Positions 7,689-17,256 are shown, counted from the stretch's first letter. The stretch: 64,000 nucleotides of DNA from DLKC01 sp002478885 (GCA_046329585.1 JAXLUI010000001.1:1302001-1366000), one strand, 5' to 3'. Numbers and translations are program-made. Notes: generated from the letters alone by a model not told the origin.

Positions 7689-9311
7689 ATGCAACAAAAA
7701 GTTATTTTAAGAGTATTGCCCACCGAAGCAGCAGATGCTGATATTCTTGCCGCAAGTATTGCTGCACATTGCGCCGTAAAGCAAGAGTCTATTACCGGTT
7801 ACTATATTCTTAAACAATCTATCGATGCAAGGAGCAAAACAATTTGGATAAACCTTACAGTGGTTGCATTCATCAACGAACCATTTACCGGCAGGCCGTT
7901 TCATGCAATCGACCTTAAACATGTTACGCATGCCAGCCAAAGTGCAATCATCATCGGCTCGGGGCCGGCTGGTTTATTTGCAGCTTTGAAACTACTCGAG
8001 CTTGGCATAAAGCCCATTATTCTCGAAAGAGGTAAGGATGTACGCTCACGACGCCGCGACCTCGCTTCACTTAACAAACAGGGCATTGTTAATTCCGATA
8101 GCAATTATAGTTTTGGCGAAGGCGGTGCAGGCACTTACAGTGATGGGAAGCTTTATACACGCAGCAATAAACGCGGCGACATTTCCCGTATATTAAACCT
8201 GTTTGTGCAATTTGGTGCCGATGAAAAAATACTTTATGAAGCTCATCCGCATATTGGCACCAATAAACTACCGCATATTATTATTGCCATGCGGGAAGCC
8301 ATTATTGCATGCGGTGGCGAAGTGCATTTCAATTGCAAGGCGACTGACTTTGTAATAAACAACAATCGGCTAACCGCCGTTAAAACCACTAACGGGAATA
8401 GCTTTACAGCAGATGCGGCAGTTCTTGCAACGGGCCACTCGGCAAGAGATATTTTTGAACTGCTGCGCAACAAAAACCTGCTCATCGAAGCAAAACCATT
8501 TGCCCTTGGTGTAAGGGTGGAACATCCGCAATCTTTGATCGACACAATGCAATACCACTGTGCGCCGGCTTACGCAAAACAGAAAAGCAGCCGGCCAGCC
8601 GATCTTCCGCCTGCATCATACAGTTTCGTGCAGCAGGTAACTGACAGAGCAGTGTTTAGTTTTTGCATGTGTCCCGGCGGTATTATTGCACCTGCCGCGA
8701 CCAACCCCGGCGAACTGGTCGTAAACGGATGGAGTCCCAGCAAAAGAAATAACCCATACGCAAATAGTGGTATTGTAGTGCAGACCTCTGTAAAAGATGC
8801 CCACAGTTTTTTGAATAATATTCCCGGGCGAAGGCTAACAAATTCTTCAGATCCCCTATTGCTGATGTATTTTCAACAGGAGATAGAAAAAACCTGCTTT
8901 AATGCCGGTGGTGGAAAATTTGTAGCGCCGGCCCAGCGGCTTGCAGACCTCTGTAATAATAGGCTATCAGCTAATCTGCCTGATTGCAGTTACCTGCCTG
9001 GAGTAAAAAGCCATCAGCTTGGCGAAGTCCTGCCAGGCTTCATCTTTAAGGCCTTGCAAAAGGGCTTTGCTGAAGCTGGTAAAAAAATGAGGGGGTATTT
9101 TACCAACGATGCAATCGTTGTTGCTACCGAAAGCCGCACCTCCTCGCCGGTTAGAATTCCAAGAGATGAGAATGGCTTGCATCACCCCCAGTTAGAAAAT
9201 CTTTATCCTTGCGGCGAGGGCGCGGGCTATGCAGGAGGCATCGTTAGTGCTGCTATGGATGGAGAAAGAGTTGCCGGCATGATCGCGGCTAAACTTTTAC
9301 ATACTACCTAA
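7689..9311 (+). CDS. FAD-dependent dehydrogenase (COG2509-like)
   Basis: The 540-residue flavoprotein has an N-terminal extension of about 80 residues. The dinucleotide-binding fold follows: IIIGSGPAGLFAALKLLELG, then an acidic strand end ILERG. A long insert has SDSNYSFGEGGAGTYSDGKLYTR, typical of this family. Further on come an ATGHSARD segment and a C-terminal FAD contact (YPCGEGAGYAGGIVSAAMDG). These proteins are found widely in bacteria and plastids and are annotated only as FAD-dependent dehydrogenases; the substrate is not established. The protein should be cytosolic. It stands alone, with a promoter-like box just upstream and about 300 bp of spacer downstream. Family assignment is firm, function open. 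Confidence 0.88.
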   Translation: MQQKVILRVLPTEAADADILAASIAAHCAVKQESITGYYILKQSIDARSKTIWINLTVVAFINEPFTGRPFHAIDLKHVTHASQSAIIIGSGPAGLFAALKLLELGIKPIILERGKDVRSRRRDLASLNKQGIVNSDSNYSFGEGGAGTYSDGKLYTRSNKRGDISRILNLFVQFGADEKILYEAHPHIGTNKLPHIIIAMREAIIACGGEVHFNCKATDFVINNNRLTAVKTTNGNSFTADAAVLATGHSARDIFELLRNKNLLIEAKPFALGVRVEHPQSLIDTMQYHCAPAYAKQKSSRPADLPPASYSFVQQVTDRAVFSFCMCPGGIIAPAATNPGELVVNGWSPSKRNNPYANSGIVVQTSVKDAHSFLNNIPGRRLTNSSDPLLLMYFQQEIEKTCFNAGGGKFVAPAQRLADLCNNRLSANLPDCSYLPGVKSHQLGEVLPGFIFKALQKGFAEAGKKMRGYFTNDAIVVATESRTSSPVRIPRDENGLHHPQLENLYPCGEGAGYAGGIVSAAMDGERVAGMIAAKLLHTT

Positions 9312-9469
9312 TCTGTGCGGCTATTGCATATATCTTTATCATTTCGGCAGAAAAAATTGTTATGACTGTAATAAAGTAAGCTCAACTGCTACTAATGGTT
9401 TAATTTACCGACTGGCTGCTTCATATCCTATTCAACCGTTATTGCCCATTGCTGAAGAAAGAAAGGAAC

Positions 9470-9523
9470 GTTGAAGAGTGCGACGCAACAGCCGACGACA
9501 CATGTACGAAAACCGGGCACATA
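9470..9523 (-). repeat. Dispersed palindromic element, right-type arm (site 3)
   Basis: Core GTTGAAGAGTGCGACGCAAC at 9470..9489, then GCCGACG and an outer AAACCGGGCAC. No left arm is recognisable upstream. It lies in the 299-bp spacer between the dehydrogenase and the ABC transporter, which otherwise shows nothing distinct. Confidence 0.85.
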
Positions 9524-9610
9524 AATCAATCACAGAATAACCAAAAATAACCGTTTAAAAGTTTTTATATCTGCGGTAAATCACAAAATGTATATTTAAA
9601 AAAAAGTGTT

Positions 9611-10546
9611 ATGGCCTTACTCGAACTGCAACACCTCAAAAAATATTATGCCACTCAAAAAGCTGTGGACGATATAAGTTTTAAGCTGGAACCCGGATCT
9701 ATTTTTGGTTTGCTCGGACCGAACGGCGCAGGTAAAACAACATTACTGCGCATGATTACCGGCATTTTTTTTCCCGATGAAGGAGAAATAATTTTCGATG
9801 GGGCAAAATTTAATCCGATCAACGACATTATCAAGATCGGCTATATGCCTGAAGAGCGTGGGCTGTATAAAAAAATGAAAATAGGTGAACAGGCGATGTA
9901 TCTCGCACAGCTAAAAGGTTTGAGCAAAAGTGAAGCGCTAGAGAAAATAAAATTCTGGTTCAAACGCCTTGAAATGGAAACATGGTGGAATAAAAAAGTG
10001 GAAGACCTTAGTAAGGGTATGAGCCAAAAATTGCAGTTTGTTATTACAGTTCTTCACGAGCCAAAATTGATTATTCTCGATGAACCTTTCAGCGGTCTCG
10101 ATCCATTAAATGCCAATCTCATTAAAGATGAAATTTATGGTCTTGCGCAACGTGGTTCAACCATTATCTTCAGCACACACAGGATGGAACAGGTTGAAGA
10201 GATCTGCGATCACATTGTGCTGGTTAACCTCGGCAAAAAAGTGCTCGACGGCTCTTTACAACAAATCAAACAGGAGTTCAAGGAAAACAAGTTTAACATT
10301 CAATTGGGTGGAGTTGCAGGGGTTAGCGTAAGCGATGCGTTTGATATACTCGACACAAAAGCAAACAAGCTGGTAGTAAAAATAAAAGAAGGCCATTCAA
10401 GCAACGATGTGCTGAAACATTTTATTCAGCAGGGCATTAACATTGAGGCCTTTAACGAAATACTCCCCTCACTCAATGATATTTTTATCCGGATCGTTGA
10501 GGGAACCAATGCAAAATCGCGGTCATTCATGCAAGTTGAAAATTAA
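9611..10546 (+). CDS. ABC transporter ATP-binding protein (NatA-like)
   Basis: The 311-residue ATPase has Walker A GPNGAGKTT (about residues 37-45), signature LSKGMSQKLQF, Walker B LIILDEPFSGLDP and the switch histidine STHRM. A C-terminal extension of about 80 residues (DUF4162 type) follows, as in NatA-type exporters. It pairs with the permease 57 bp downstream to form a type-V (ABC-2) exporter, by homology of the NatAB Na+ efflux or drug/antibiotic efflux class. Substrate cannot be told from the sequence. The protein should be cytoplasmic and membrane-associated. Confidence 0.93.
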   Translation: MALLELQHLKKYYATQKAVDDISFKLEPGSIFGLLGPNGAGKTTLLRMITGIFFPDEGEIIFDGAKFNPINDIIKIGYMPEERGLYKKMKIGEQAMYLAQLKGLSKSEALEKIKFWFKRLEMETWWNKKVEDLSKGMSQKLQFVITVLHEPKLIILDEPFSGLDPLNANLIKDEIYGLAQRGSTIIFSTHRMEQVEEICDHIVLVNLGKKVLDGSLQQIKQEFKENKFNIQLGGVAGVSVSDAFDILDTKANKLVVKIKEGHSSNDVLKHFIQQGINIEAFNEILPSLNDIFIRIVEGTNAKSRSFMQVEN

Positions 10547-10603
10547 TAGAAAGTGCATGCAAGCTATCTTACTCACAACAATTAACACTGACACCATTTT
10601 TAT

Positions 10604-11929
10604 ATGAACAAGATATTACTAGTTGCAAGAAGAGAATTTCTTACCCGGGTTCAAAAGAAAACATTCCTGCTTACCACCATATTGCTTCCCCTGATCATAT
10701 TCGGGTTTTATGCCATGATGATCTACTTTTCGGTAAATGCCGGTGAAGACATAAAAATAGCTGTTGCAGATGAAGCTGGTTATTTCAACGGCAAAATCGA
10801 AAACCAGGACGAGATAAAGTTTTCATTCCTGAAAAATGAAACACCCTATTCTTTAAAAACAAAACTCGAAAGCGGCCAGTACGATGGGTATGTGTATGTG
10901 CCCGCCAGCGCAAAAGACAATGGCGACACCATTCAGCTGGTTTCGGCAAAGTCCATTACCATTATTACAAGAGGCCAGATCGAAGGCATTCTCAACAAAA
11001 GCCTGGAAGAAAAAAGACTATTGTCGCTAAACATAAGGCCATCTCAGTTAGACAGCATACAGCACAGCAAAGTGGTAAAGTTTACTACCATGGAAGGAGC
11101 GGAAGATTCCGAAGTAAAAGCCGGCGTGAGTTATGGCGTGGGTTATATCTCCGGTTTTCTCATCTATATTATTTTGTTCATTTACGGCACCATGGTTATG
11201 CGTGGGGTAATGGAAGAAAAAGTTAGCCGCATTGCCGAAGTCATTGTAAGCAGCGTAAAACCCTTCCAGCTAATGCTTGGAAAGATTTTTGGTATTGGCG
11301 CAGTGGGACTCGTTCAGTTTATCATATGGGTGGTGCTCGTTTTTGGCCTGCAACTTTTGCTCCCCCTCTTGTTTCCCGGTCTTATGGGGCATATGCCGCA
11401 ACAGCCAATATCTCCAGGCGCAATGGGTGCAGCACAGTCTGCACAAGCCAGCGGCGCAATGGCCGGCATTATGCAAGGCCTGAGTGAAATAAACTTCCCG
11501 CTTATTATAGGCTGTTTCATTTTTTACTTCCTCGGCGGCTACTTATTATACTCTTCTCTTTTTGCAGCCGTTGGCAGTGCGGTTAACGAAGATCCACAAG
11601 ACGCGCAAAGCCTTATGTTGCCTATTACCATGCCCATCATTTTCGCCATCGTTATCATGACAAAAGCCGTGAACGAACCTGCAAGCGGGCTTGCCGTATT
11701 TGGCAGCTTATTCCCGCTTACATCCCCGATCGTAATGATGGCACGCATTGCGCATGGGGTGCCTTATCCTGTTCCTTATTGGCAGCTTATAACAAGCATG
11801 CTGTTACTCATAGCAGGTTTTCTCGGCACCGCATGGGTGGCTGCAAAAATCTATCGCACCGGTATCCTTCTCTACGGCAAAAAAGTTACCTGGAAAGAAA
11901 TGTGGAAATGGGCCTTTAGAAAGAGTTAG
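10604..11929 (+). CDS. ABC transporter permease (NatB/ABC-2 family)
   Basis: The 441-residue membrane protein starts MNKILLVARREFLTRVQKKTF, the usual amphipathic helix of ABC-2 permeases. TM1 follows (about 22-42), then a large extracytoplasmic domain of about 130 residues, then a cluster of five or six helices (GYISGFLIYIILFIYG onward). The motif MEEKVSRIAEVIVSS between helices is the conserved NatB/YhaP-type coupling loop. A low-complexity Gln/Ala/Gly-rich loop (around residues 265-290) interrupts two helices. It forms an exporter with the preceding ATPase. The spacer after it holds a full palindromic element. Confidence 0.92.
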   Translation: MNKILLVARREFLTRVQKKTFLLTTILLPLIIFGFYAMMIYFSVNAGEDIKIAVADEAGYFNGKIENQDEIKFSFLKNETPYSLKTKLESGQYDGYVYVPASAKDNGDTIQLVSAKSITIITRGQIEGILNKSLEEKRLLSLNIRPSQLDSIQHSKVVKFTTMEGAEDSEVKAGVSYGVGYISGFLIYIILFIYGTMVMRGVMEEKVSRIAEVIVSSVKPFQLMLGKIFGIGAVGLVQFIIWVVLVFGLQLLLPLLFPGLMGHMPQQPISPGAMGAAQSAQASGAMAGIMQGLSEINFPLIIGCFIFYFLGGYLLYSSLFAAVGSAVNEDPQDAQSLMLPITMPIIFAIVIMTKAVNEPASGLAVFGSLFPLTSPIVMMARIAHGVPYPVPYWQLITSMLLLIAGFLGTAWVAAKIYRTGILLYGKKVTWKEMWKWAFRKS

Positions 11930-11938
11930 CTTTTGGGA

Positions 11939-12114
11939 GCCCGGCCATAGAATATGTATGATGGTTTACTTGCGTCGCACTCTTGTACAGGGGAAACACT
12001 GTCGGTTATTGTATTTACCTGCAAACAAAGTTTTAATCTTGCAGCTCACACCTGCTCAGAACGCACAAGTGTGCGACGCAACCGTAGGTCAATAGTAGCA
12101 ATGCAGCCGGGCAC
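11939..12114. repeat. Dispersed palindromic element, both arms (site 4)
   Basis: Left core TTGCGTCGCACTCTTGTAC at 11970..11988, right core CACAAGTGTGCGACGCAAC at 12064..12082, with outer GCCCGGCC at 11939 and GCCGGGC near 12112. The arms are reverse complements separated by about 75 nt and can form one long hairpin. It lies between the ABC permease and pyrD. Confidence 0.92.
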
Positions 12115-12194
12115 AATATAATTTCTTAGAAACACACGGCAACTATTTTTCCACCCTGCTTTTTCAATTGCCTTAAATCACGGTTCTTTGCGGC

Positions 12195-13244
12195 ATGTAC
12201 CAATTATTACGGAAGCTGCTGTTTCTTTTTCCGCCGGAAGCCGTGCATTATTTTTCCATGAACAACCTTCATTATGCTGAAGAGATTGGATTAATAAAAA
12301 CACTGTTCACGAAATACTTTACCCCAAAAGATGCGGCGCTTGCAAAAGAATTGTTCGGACTGCACTTCAGCAATCCTGTTGGCCTTGGCGCCGGCTTCGA
12401 CAAAAATGCGCTTTACTTAAGAGAGCTTGAATCACTTGGTTTTGGCTTTGTGGAAATAGGGACTGTAACTCCCAAACCGCAACCGGGCAATGATAAACCG
12501 CGTGTTTTTCGTTTGCCAAAAGACAAAGGCCTCATCAATCGTATGGGCTTTAATAATGAAGGTGTTGACGCAGCTGCAAGAAGGCTGAACAAATGGAAAA
12601 CAGTGAGAACCGACAGCAAACTTATTATTGGCGGCAACATTGGCAAGAACAAAGTAACCGATAATGAACTTGCGTGGAAAGATTATGAGATATGCTTTAA
12701 TACACTCTTCGACAGTGTTGACTATTTTGTAGTGAATGTAAGCAGCCCCAACACGCCGGGCTTACGTGCCTTACAAGAAAAAGATGCGCTGCTTAAGATT
12801 CTTGGCAATCTTCAACAGATTAATCAAGGCAAGGCGAACCCCAAACCATTGTTGCTTAAAATTGCGCCTGATCTTACCAAAGAACAGCTTGACGATATCG
12901 TAGACCTTTCTTTTGAGGTGGAGCTTTCAGGCTTAGTTGCAACAAATACCACTATAAGCCGCGAACACTTAAAAACCAAAATAGAAAAAGTTGAAAAATT
13001 TGGCGCCGGGGGCTTAAGCGGTAAACCTTTAATGGAGCACTCAACAGAAATATTGCAATACCTGATTAGGAACACCGAAGGAAGAGTACCTGTTATCGCA
13101 AGTGGCGGCATTTTTAGCGGCGCAGATGCAAAAGAAAAATTCGATTGTGGCGCATCACTGGTGCAGGTATGGACCGGCTTTATTTATGAAGGACCGGCAA
13201 TCGTTAAAAAAATCTGTAAACATCTATCTTCGATTCAATTGTAA
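12195..13244 (+). CDS. pyrD: Dihydroorotate dehydrogenase (quinone), class 2
   Basis: The enzyme oxidises dihydroorotate to orotate with transfer to the quinone pool, the fourth step of pyrimidine synthesis. The 349-residue protein has the class-2 N-terminal membrane-associating helix pair (YQLLRKLLFLFPPEAVHYFSM). FMN-barrel motifs follow: NPVGLGAGFDKNA, GFVEIGTVTPKPQPGN, INRMGFNNEG, VNVSSPNTPGLR (the Ser in this loop is the class-2 catalytic base), LLKIAPDL, ATNTT, GGLSGKPL and IASGGIFSGADA. Length is normal. The terC gene starts 25 bp downstream, so the two are probably co-transcribed. Confidence 0.97.
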   Translation: MYQLLRKLLFLFPPEAVHYFSMNNLHYAEEIGLIKTLFTKYFTPKDAALAKELFGLHFSNPVGLGAGFDKNALYLRELESLGFGFVEIGTVTPKPQPGNDKPRVFRLPKDKGLINRMGFNNEGVDAAARRLNKWKTVRTDSKLIIGGNIGKNKVTDNELAWKDYEICFNTLFDSVDYFVVNVSSPNTPGLRALQEKDALLKILGNLQQINQGKANPKPLLLKIAPDLTKEQLDDIVDLSFEVELSGLVATNTTISREHLKTKIEKVEKFGAGGLSGKPLMEHSTEILQYLIRNTEGRVPVIASGGIFSGADAKEKFDCGASLVQVWTGFIYEGPAIVKKICKHLSSIQL

Positions 13245-13269
13245 CCAACCGAAATAAAAACACTGCTGC

Positions 13270-14076
13270 ATGGAAAATCTTTTTACGGCTGACGCCCTGG
13301 TGAGCTTGATAACCTTAACTGTTTTAGAAATTGTTCTCGGCATCGACAATGTTATCTTCGTTTCTATTCTTATCGGCAGGCTCGATGAGGCCAAACAAAA
13401 ACTAAACGCCCGCCGCGTATGGATGATTGCCGGGATTATTGTGCGCATAGCTTTGTTGTTAACGCTTGGCTGGCTGGTAAATAACGGCAGCAAAGAATTA
13501 TTTGGCTTTAGTGTTTCCAAAGAGCATTATGCGTTTAACCTTCGCAACTGCATTATGTTTGCCGGTGGTATTTTTTTGTTGTATAAAACAGTAAAGGAGA
13601 TACACGAAAAACTCGAAGGCGATGAGGCTGCAGTGAATGTAAAGAAAAGCGCCGGTGCCTTTAGCGCCATCGTTGCACAAATCGTTATTGTTGATATGGT
13701 TTTCTCTTTCGACAGCATTATCACCGCGATTGGTCTTGCAAAACATGTAGAAGTAATGATCGTAGCTGTTTCCATTGCAATGGTCATTATGTTTTTCTTT
13801 TCACAGAAAATTGCTGCATTCATCGATAAACATCCCTCGCTTAAAATGCTTGCCCTTGCATTTCTGCTGATGGTTGGCTTTAGTTTATTCTTCGAAGGCC
13901 TAGAGCCGCTTCATCACAGCCATATAGACAAGAGCTATATTTACGTTGCTATGGCATTTTCTTTCGGAGTTGAATTGCTCAACATCCGCGCAAGAAAAAA
14001 AGCGAAGGCGAAAGCTGTGCAGCTCCGCGGACCGCATATTGATGTGGTTAAGGAGCACGGCGACATGGCAAAATAA
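13270..14076 (+). CDS. TerC family integral membrane protein
   Basis: The 268-residue protein has about seven membrane helices and the TerC motifs. Near the N-terminus is LTVLEIVLGIDNVIFVSIL with the conserved acidic Glu and Asp. In mid-protein is VDMVFSFDSIITAIGLA with the second pair of acidic residues. TerC proteins are linked to tellurium resistance and, in several bacteria, to metallation of exported proteins by manganese efflux. The C-terminal 25 residues are charged (RARKKAKAKAVQL) and probably cytoplasmic. It follows pyrD after 25 bp. Confidence 0.93.
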   Translation: MENLFTADALVSLITLTVLEIVLGIDNVIFVSILIGRLDEAKQKLNARRVWMIAGIIVRIALLLTLGWLVNNGSKELFGFSVSKEHYAFNLRNCIMFAGGIFLLYKTVKEIHEKLEGDEAAVNVKKSAGAFSAIVAQIVIVDMVFSFDSIITAIGLAKHVEVMIVAVSIAMVIMFFFSQKIAAFIDKHPSLKMLALAFLLMVGFSLFFEGLEPLHHSHIDKSYIYVAMAFSFGVELLNIRARKKAKAKAVQLRGPHIDVVKEHGDMAK

Positions 14077-14080
14077 ATTA

Positions 14081-14262
14081 TGTTCCCGGCTGCATTGCCT
14101 GTGGCATCTTCGTTGCGTCGCACTCTTGTGCGCAATAACCACATTGAGCTAAACAAACCCGCGCATCTGAACTTTTTGCCGAGTTACCCGCTTGTTGCCT
14201 GCAGGTAAACAGTACAAGTGTGCGACGCAAGGGACGCTGCAAGTTGAACAAATGCCTGGCTC
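14081..14262. repeat. Dispersed palindromic element, both arms (site 5)
   Basis: Left core TTGCGTCGCACTCTTGTG at 14113..14130 with outer TTCCCGGCTGC, and right core GTACAAGTGTGCGACGCAA at 14212..14230 with a degenerate outer end (GCCTGGC). It fills most of the 256-bp spacer between terC and the hydrolase gene. Confidence 0.92.
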
Positions 14263-14332
14263 AAAAGCTTTCCCTTTATAAGTGAATGCTTTCATTTTAT
14301 ATCTTTAAGCATTATCTCATAAATTATTTTGC

Positions 14333-15187
14333 ATGAAAGCTTCTTACAAATTTTGGTTTACGCTAACAGCGTTTTTTAGCTGTTACTGCCTGCAGGCACA
14401 AAGCCCTTTTGACACGACCATTTATGGCCGCAACGATAAAGTGGGCAAATACGCAGACATACGTGGCTTTAAAATGTATTATGAAGAATACGGAAAAGGT
14501 GCGCCTTTGCTGATTATTCATGGCAATGGCGGATCGATCAATAATTTTCTTTACCAAATACCTTATTTCGAGCAGAAGTATCATGTAATACTTGCCGACA
14601 GCCGGGCGCAAGGTAAATCGGTTGACAAAGGCGATTCACTGAGTTATGAAATGATAACGGACGACTTAAATGCATTGCTCGAAACGCTGCATCTCGACTC
14701 CTGTTACGTTATTGGCTGGAGCGATGGCGGTATCGATGGCTTACTGCTGGCAATACGGCATCCTGACAAAGTGAAAAAACTTGCTGTTACCGGCGCGAAT
14801 CTTTGGCCTGATTCAACAGCCGTAAATCCTGTCGGTTATAAGTGGGCGCTTAAAATGAATAAAGATCTTGAAGCAAAAAGCAACAAAACTGCGGAAGAAA
14901 AAAATGAATTGAAAGTGATTCACCTGCTTTCATATGAGCCGCACATAACATTGAAACAGCTCAGCACGATCAAATGCCCGTCGCTGATCATCAGCGGTGA
15001 TCACGATGTGATTTTGCCGGAACATACATTGCTGATCGCGAGGAACATTCCGCAGTCGTATGCATGGATATTGCCTAATTCGGGTCACTCCACCCCTATC
15101 TTTTATAAAGATGAATTCAATAAAAAAGTAGATGAATTTTTCAGCAAACCATATCGCAGGTTTGAGGGACTGAGCATACTGCAATAA
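14333..15187 (+). CDS. Secreted alpha/beta hydrolase
   Basis: The 284-residue product has a signal peptide ending near CLQAQ (residues 1-23), so it acts in the periplasm or outside. The alpha/beta-hydrolase fold is complete: oxyanion region IIHGNGGS, nucleophile elbow GWSDG (Ser130), acidic residue in SGDHDV (about Asp223/Asp225) and catalytic His252 in NSGHS. The domain resembles proline-iminopeptidase/haloalkane-type hydrolases; the substrate is unknown. The Nramp-type gene starts 28 bp downstream, suggesting co-transcription, though the link in function is not evident. Confidence 0.9.
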   Translation: MKASYKFWFTLTAFFSCYCLQAQSPFDTTIYGRNDKVGKYADIRGFKMYYEEYGKGAPLLIIHGNGGSINNFLYQIPYFEQKYHVILADSRAQGKSVDKGDSLSYEMITDDLNALLETLHLDSCYVIGWSDGGIDGLLLAIRHPDKVKKLAVTGANLWPDSTAVNPVGYKWALKMNKDLEAKSNKTAEEKNELKVIHLLSYEPHITLKQLSTIKCPSLIISGDHDVILPEHTLLIARNIPQSYAWILPNSGHSTPIFYKDEFNKKVDEFFSKPYRRFEGLSILQ

Positions 15188-15215
15188 AAGGCTAGACCAA
15201 AGAGCGACTCTTATA

Positions 15216-16478
15216 ATGGGCATATTCAAACGAAGCAAGAGCAAAATCGTTAAGTTCTGGAAAAACCTTGGGCCCGGTTTAATTACCGGCGCCAGTGACG
15301 ACGATCCGTCTGGCATTGCCACGTATTCACAGGCAGGCGCAAAATTTGGCTATAGCTTATTGTGGACAGCCGTTGTTACTTACCCACTCATTATCTCTAT
15401 ACAGGAAATGTGTGCACGCTTAGGGCTTGTCACCGACAGAGGGCTAATGGGCAACATTAAAAAGTATTATCCGAAGTGGGTAGTGTACCTTATTCTTTTC
15501 GTTTGTTTTCCTTCCATTATATTGAATATCGGCGCCGATATTGCGGGCATGGGGGCAGTGGGTAATCTGTTGTTTCCAAAGGTTCCCGCGTTTATTTTTT
15601 CCATCCTGTTCACGGTTATTCTTATGTACACGATCGTGCAATGGAATTACCGCAAAATCGCAACTGTATTAAAGTATTTGTGTGTAAGCCTGTTCTGTTA
15701 TATCATTATCCCGTTTCTGACAACAACGGGCTGGACGACCGTTTTAAAGGAAACAATTATTCCTGATTTTAAATGGAACAGCGATTACCTGCTTTCATTC
15801 GTAGGCATCCTGGGCACAACAATATCGCCATATCTTTTTTTCTGGCAGGCATCAATGGAAGTGGAAGAAGAAAATGAAAAAAGCATTGTGGTAGACAAGC
15901 AAATACTCGCCGATATGAAAAGCGATGTAAAAGGCGGGCTGCTGCTTACCAACCTGGTATTTTATTTTATTGTTCTTACAACAGGCACTGTGCTATTCAG
16001 CGCCGGCATACGGCAAATAGACACCGTAGAAGACGCCGCCAAAGCACTGCAACCACTTGCAGGTGATGCTTCTTATGCATTGTTTGCTATTGGCGTGTTG
16101 GGCACAGGTTTTCTTGCGATACCTGTATTGGGTGGTTCCCTTAGTTATATGCTTGCAGAAACATTTGACTGGGAAGAAGGCATGAATAAAAAATTTCATG
16201 AGGCCAAAGGTTTTTACATCACGCTGATCGTTTCACTTATTGTTGGTCTCTTTATTTTATTCACAGGTATAAGCCCGGTACAGGCTTTAATATACACAGC
16301 CGTTTTGTATGGAATTGTAGCACCTCTACTTATCGCTATCATCCTGCACATTTGCAATAACAAAAAAATCATGGGCGAATTCAGCAACAAGCCATGGTCT
16401 AACATCAGTGGTGTTATTACTTTTTTGTTGATGAGTTTTGCTGCCATTGCGCTCATCTGGCTTTATTTTAAACAGTAG
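15216..16478 (+). CDS. Nramp-family divalent metal transporter, non-canonical motif type
   Basis: The 420-residue protein has 11 membrane helices of the LeuT/Nramp fold and starts with LGPGLITGASDDDPSG. In canonical Mn/Fe Nramps TM1 reads DPGN and TM6 carries a metal-ligating Met (MPH). Here TM1 reads DDDPSG (residues 28-33) and TM6 reads GTTISPYLFFWQ (residues 200-211), with no Met-Pro-His. This matches the Nramp-related branch for which Mg2+ transport has been described (NRMT type); that is my recollection of the family, not something the sequence proves. It is 28 bp behind a secreted hydrolase. The fold is certain, the ion is not. Confidence 0.87.
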   Translation: MGIFKRSKSKIVKFWKNLGPGLITGASDDDPSGIATYSQAGAKFGYSLLWTAVVTYPLIISIQEMCARLGLVTDRGLMGNIKKYYPKWVVYLILFVCFPSIILNIGADIAGMGAVGNLLFPKVPAFIFSILFTVILMYTIVQWNYRKIATVLKYLCVSLFCYIIIPFLTTTGWTTVLKETIIPDFKWNSDYLLSFVGILGTTISPYLFFWQASMEVEEENEKSIVVDKQILADMKSDVKGGLLLTNLVFYFIVLTTGTVLFSAGIRQIDTVEDAAKALQPLAGDASYALFAIGVLGTGFLAIPVLGGSLSYMLAETFDWEEGMNKKFHEAKGFYITLIVSLIVGLFILFTGISPVQALIYTAVLYGIVAPLLIAIILHICNNKKIMGEFSNKPWSNISGVITFLLMSFAAIALIWLYFKQ

Positions 16479-16505
16479 TCATGTAGCCATCTTTGGTAAT
16501 ACTAT

Positions 16506-16627
16506 CGGGCTTCCGTTGCGTCGCACACTTGTACGTTTCGCCAATGCACAGCAGTACGACTGGCAGTGCTTCATAAGCTGAAGTGTGCGACGCAACAGTC
16601 GATGCCATTAGTGCAAAAGCCGGTAAC
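16506..16627. repeat. Dispersed palindromic element, both arms (site 6)
   Basis: Left core TTGCGTCGCACACTTGTAC at 16516..16534, right core GAAGTGTGCGACGCAAC at 16580..16596 followed by GTCGATGCCAT and AAAGCCGGTAAC. The compact 122-bp form lies between convergent transcription units (transporter plus, PAP2 minus). Confidence 0.92.
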
Positions 16628-16635
16628 AAAAAAAC

Positions 16636-17256
16636 TCACTTCTTCCCCAACCTTTGCTGAATTTTTAAAGAGAGATAAACGGAAATGATGGCCGCGACAA
16701 TACCGCCGGCAACATCGACGGGAAAATGCTGTGCAAGATAAACTCTTGAATAACCGACAAGTAACGCGTAGAGCAACCCCACTGCGATCCACCATTTTTT
16801 TGGCAATAGCAAACAAAACAAAAAATAAATACAAAACGCAGTAGTGGTATGCCCAGAGGGAAAGCTGCCGATGGTATGAATGTCAACGCCTGCTACGGTG
16901 TGAATAAGCGATGCATCACTTATTGCTTTTGTTGGCCGTGGCTGATCAGGGAGTAAAAAGTTTTTGACCCCTTGTGCAATAATGGTGCTTATAGCAAAAG
17001 TTCCCAGCAGCAGCGGGAAAACATCTTTGCGCTTTAGTGCAAAAAAGATGATGAGTAATGCGGGTATGAAAACGGTTCCATCGCCAGCCCATGTTATGGC
17101 CGCAAAAAAAGAGTCGGCGAATGAACCGGCGTTGTTATTAAGTAGTAAAAAAAGATCATTTCTGCCAACCGTTGCGGAGGCAATAAATAGCATCAATGCT
17201 ATAATAAAGGAAATGATTGCAGCTATTTTAAAGTTGCCTGTATTAAGGTTTTGCAT
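16636..17256 (-). CDS. PAP2 family phosphatase
   Basis: The 206-residue protein has six predicted membrane helices and the three-part PAP2 active site: KNFLLPDQPRP (motif 1), FPSGHTT (motif 2, catalytic His) and SRVYLAQHFPVD (motif 3, nucleophilic His and Asp). Members dephosphorylate lipid phosphates such as undecaprenyl pyrophosphate or lipid A phosphates at the outer face of the inner membrane. Its start lies inside the end of the preceding glycosyltransferase gene (14-bp overlap), indicating translational coupling. Together they suggest polyprenyl-phosphate-sugar or lipid A modification. Confidence 0.93.
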   Translation of the reverse strand: MQNLNTGNFKIAAIISFIIALMLFIASATVGRNDLFLLLNNNAGSFADSFFAAITWAGDGTVFIPALLIIFFALKRKDVFPLLLGTFAISTIIAQGVKNFLLPDQPRPTKAISDASLIHTVAGVDIHTIGSFPSGHTTTAFCIYFLFCLLLPKKWWIAVGLLYALLVGYSRVYLAQHFPVDVAGGIVAAIISVYLSLKIQQRLGKK

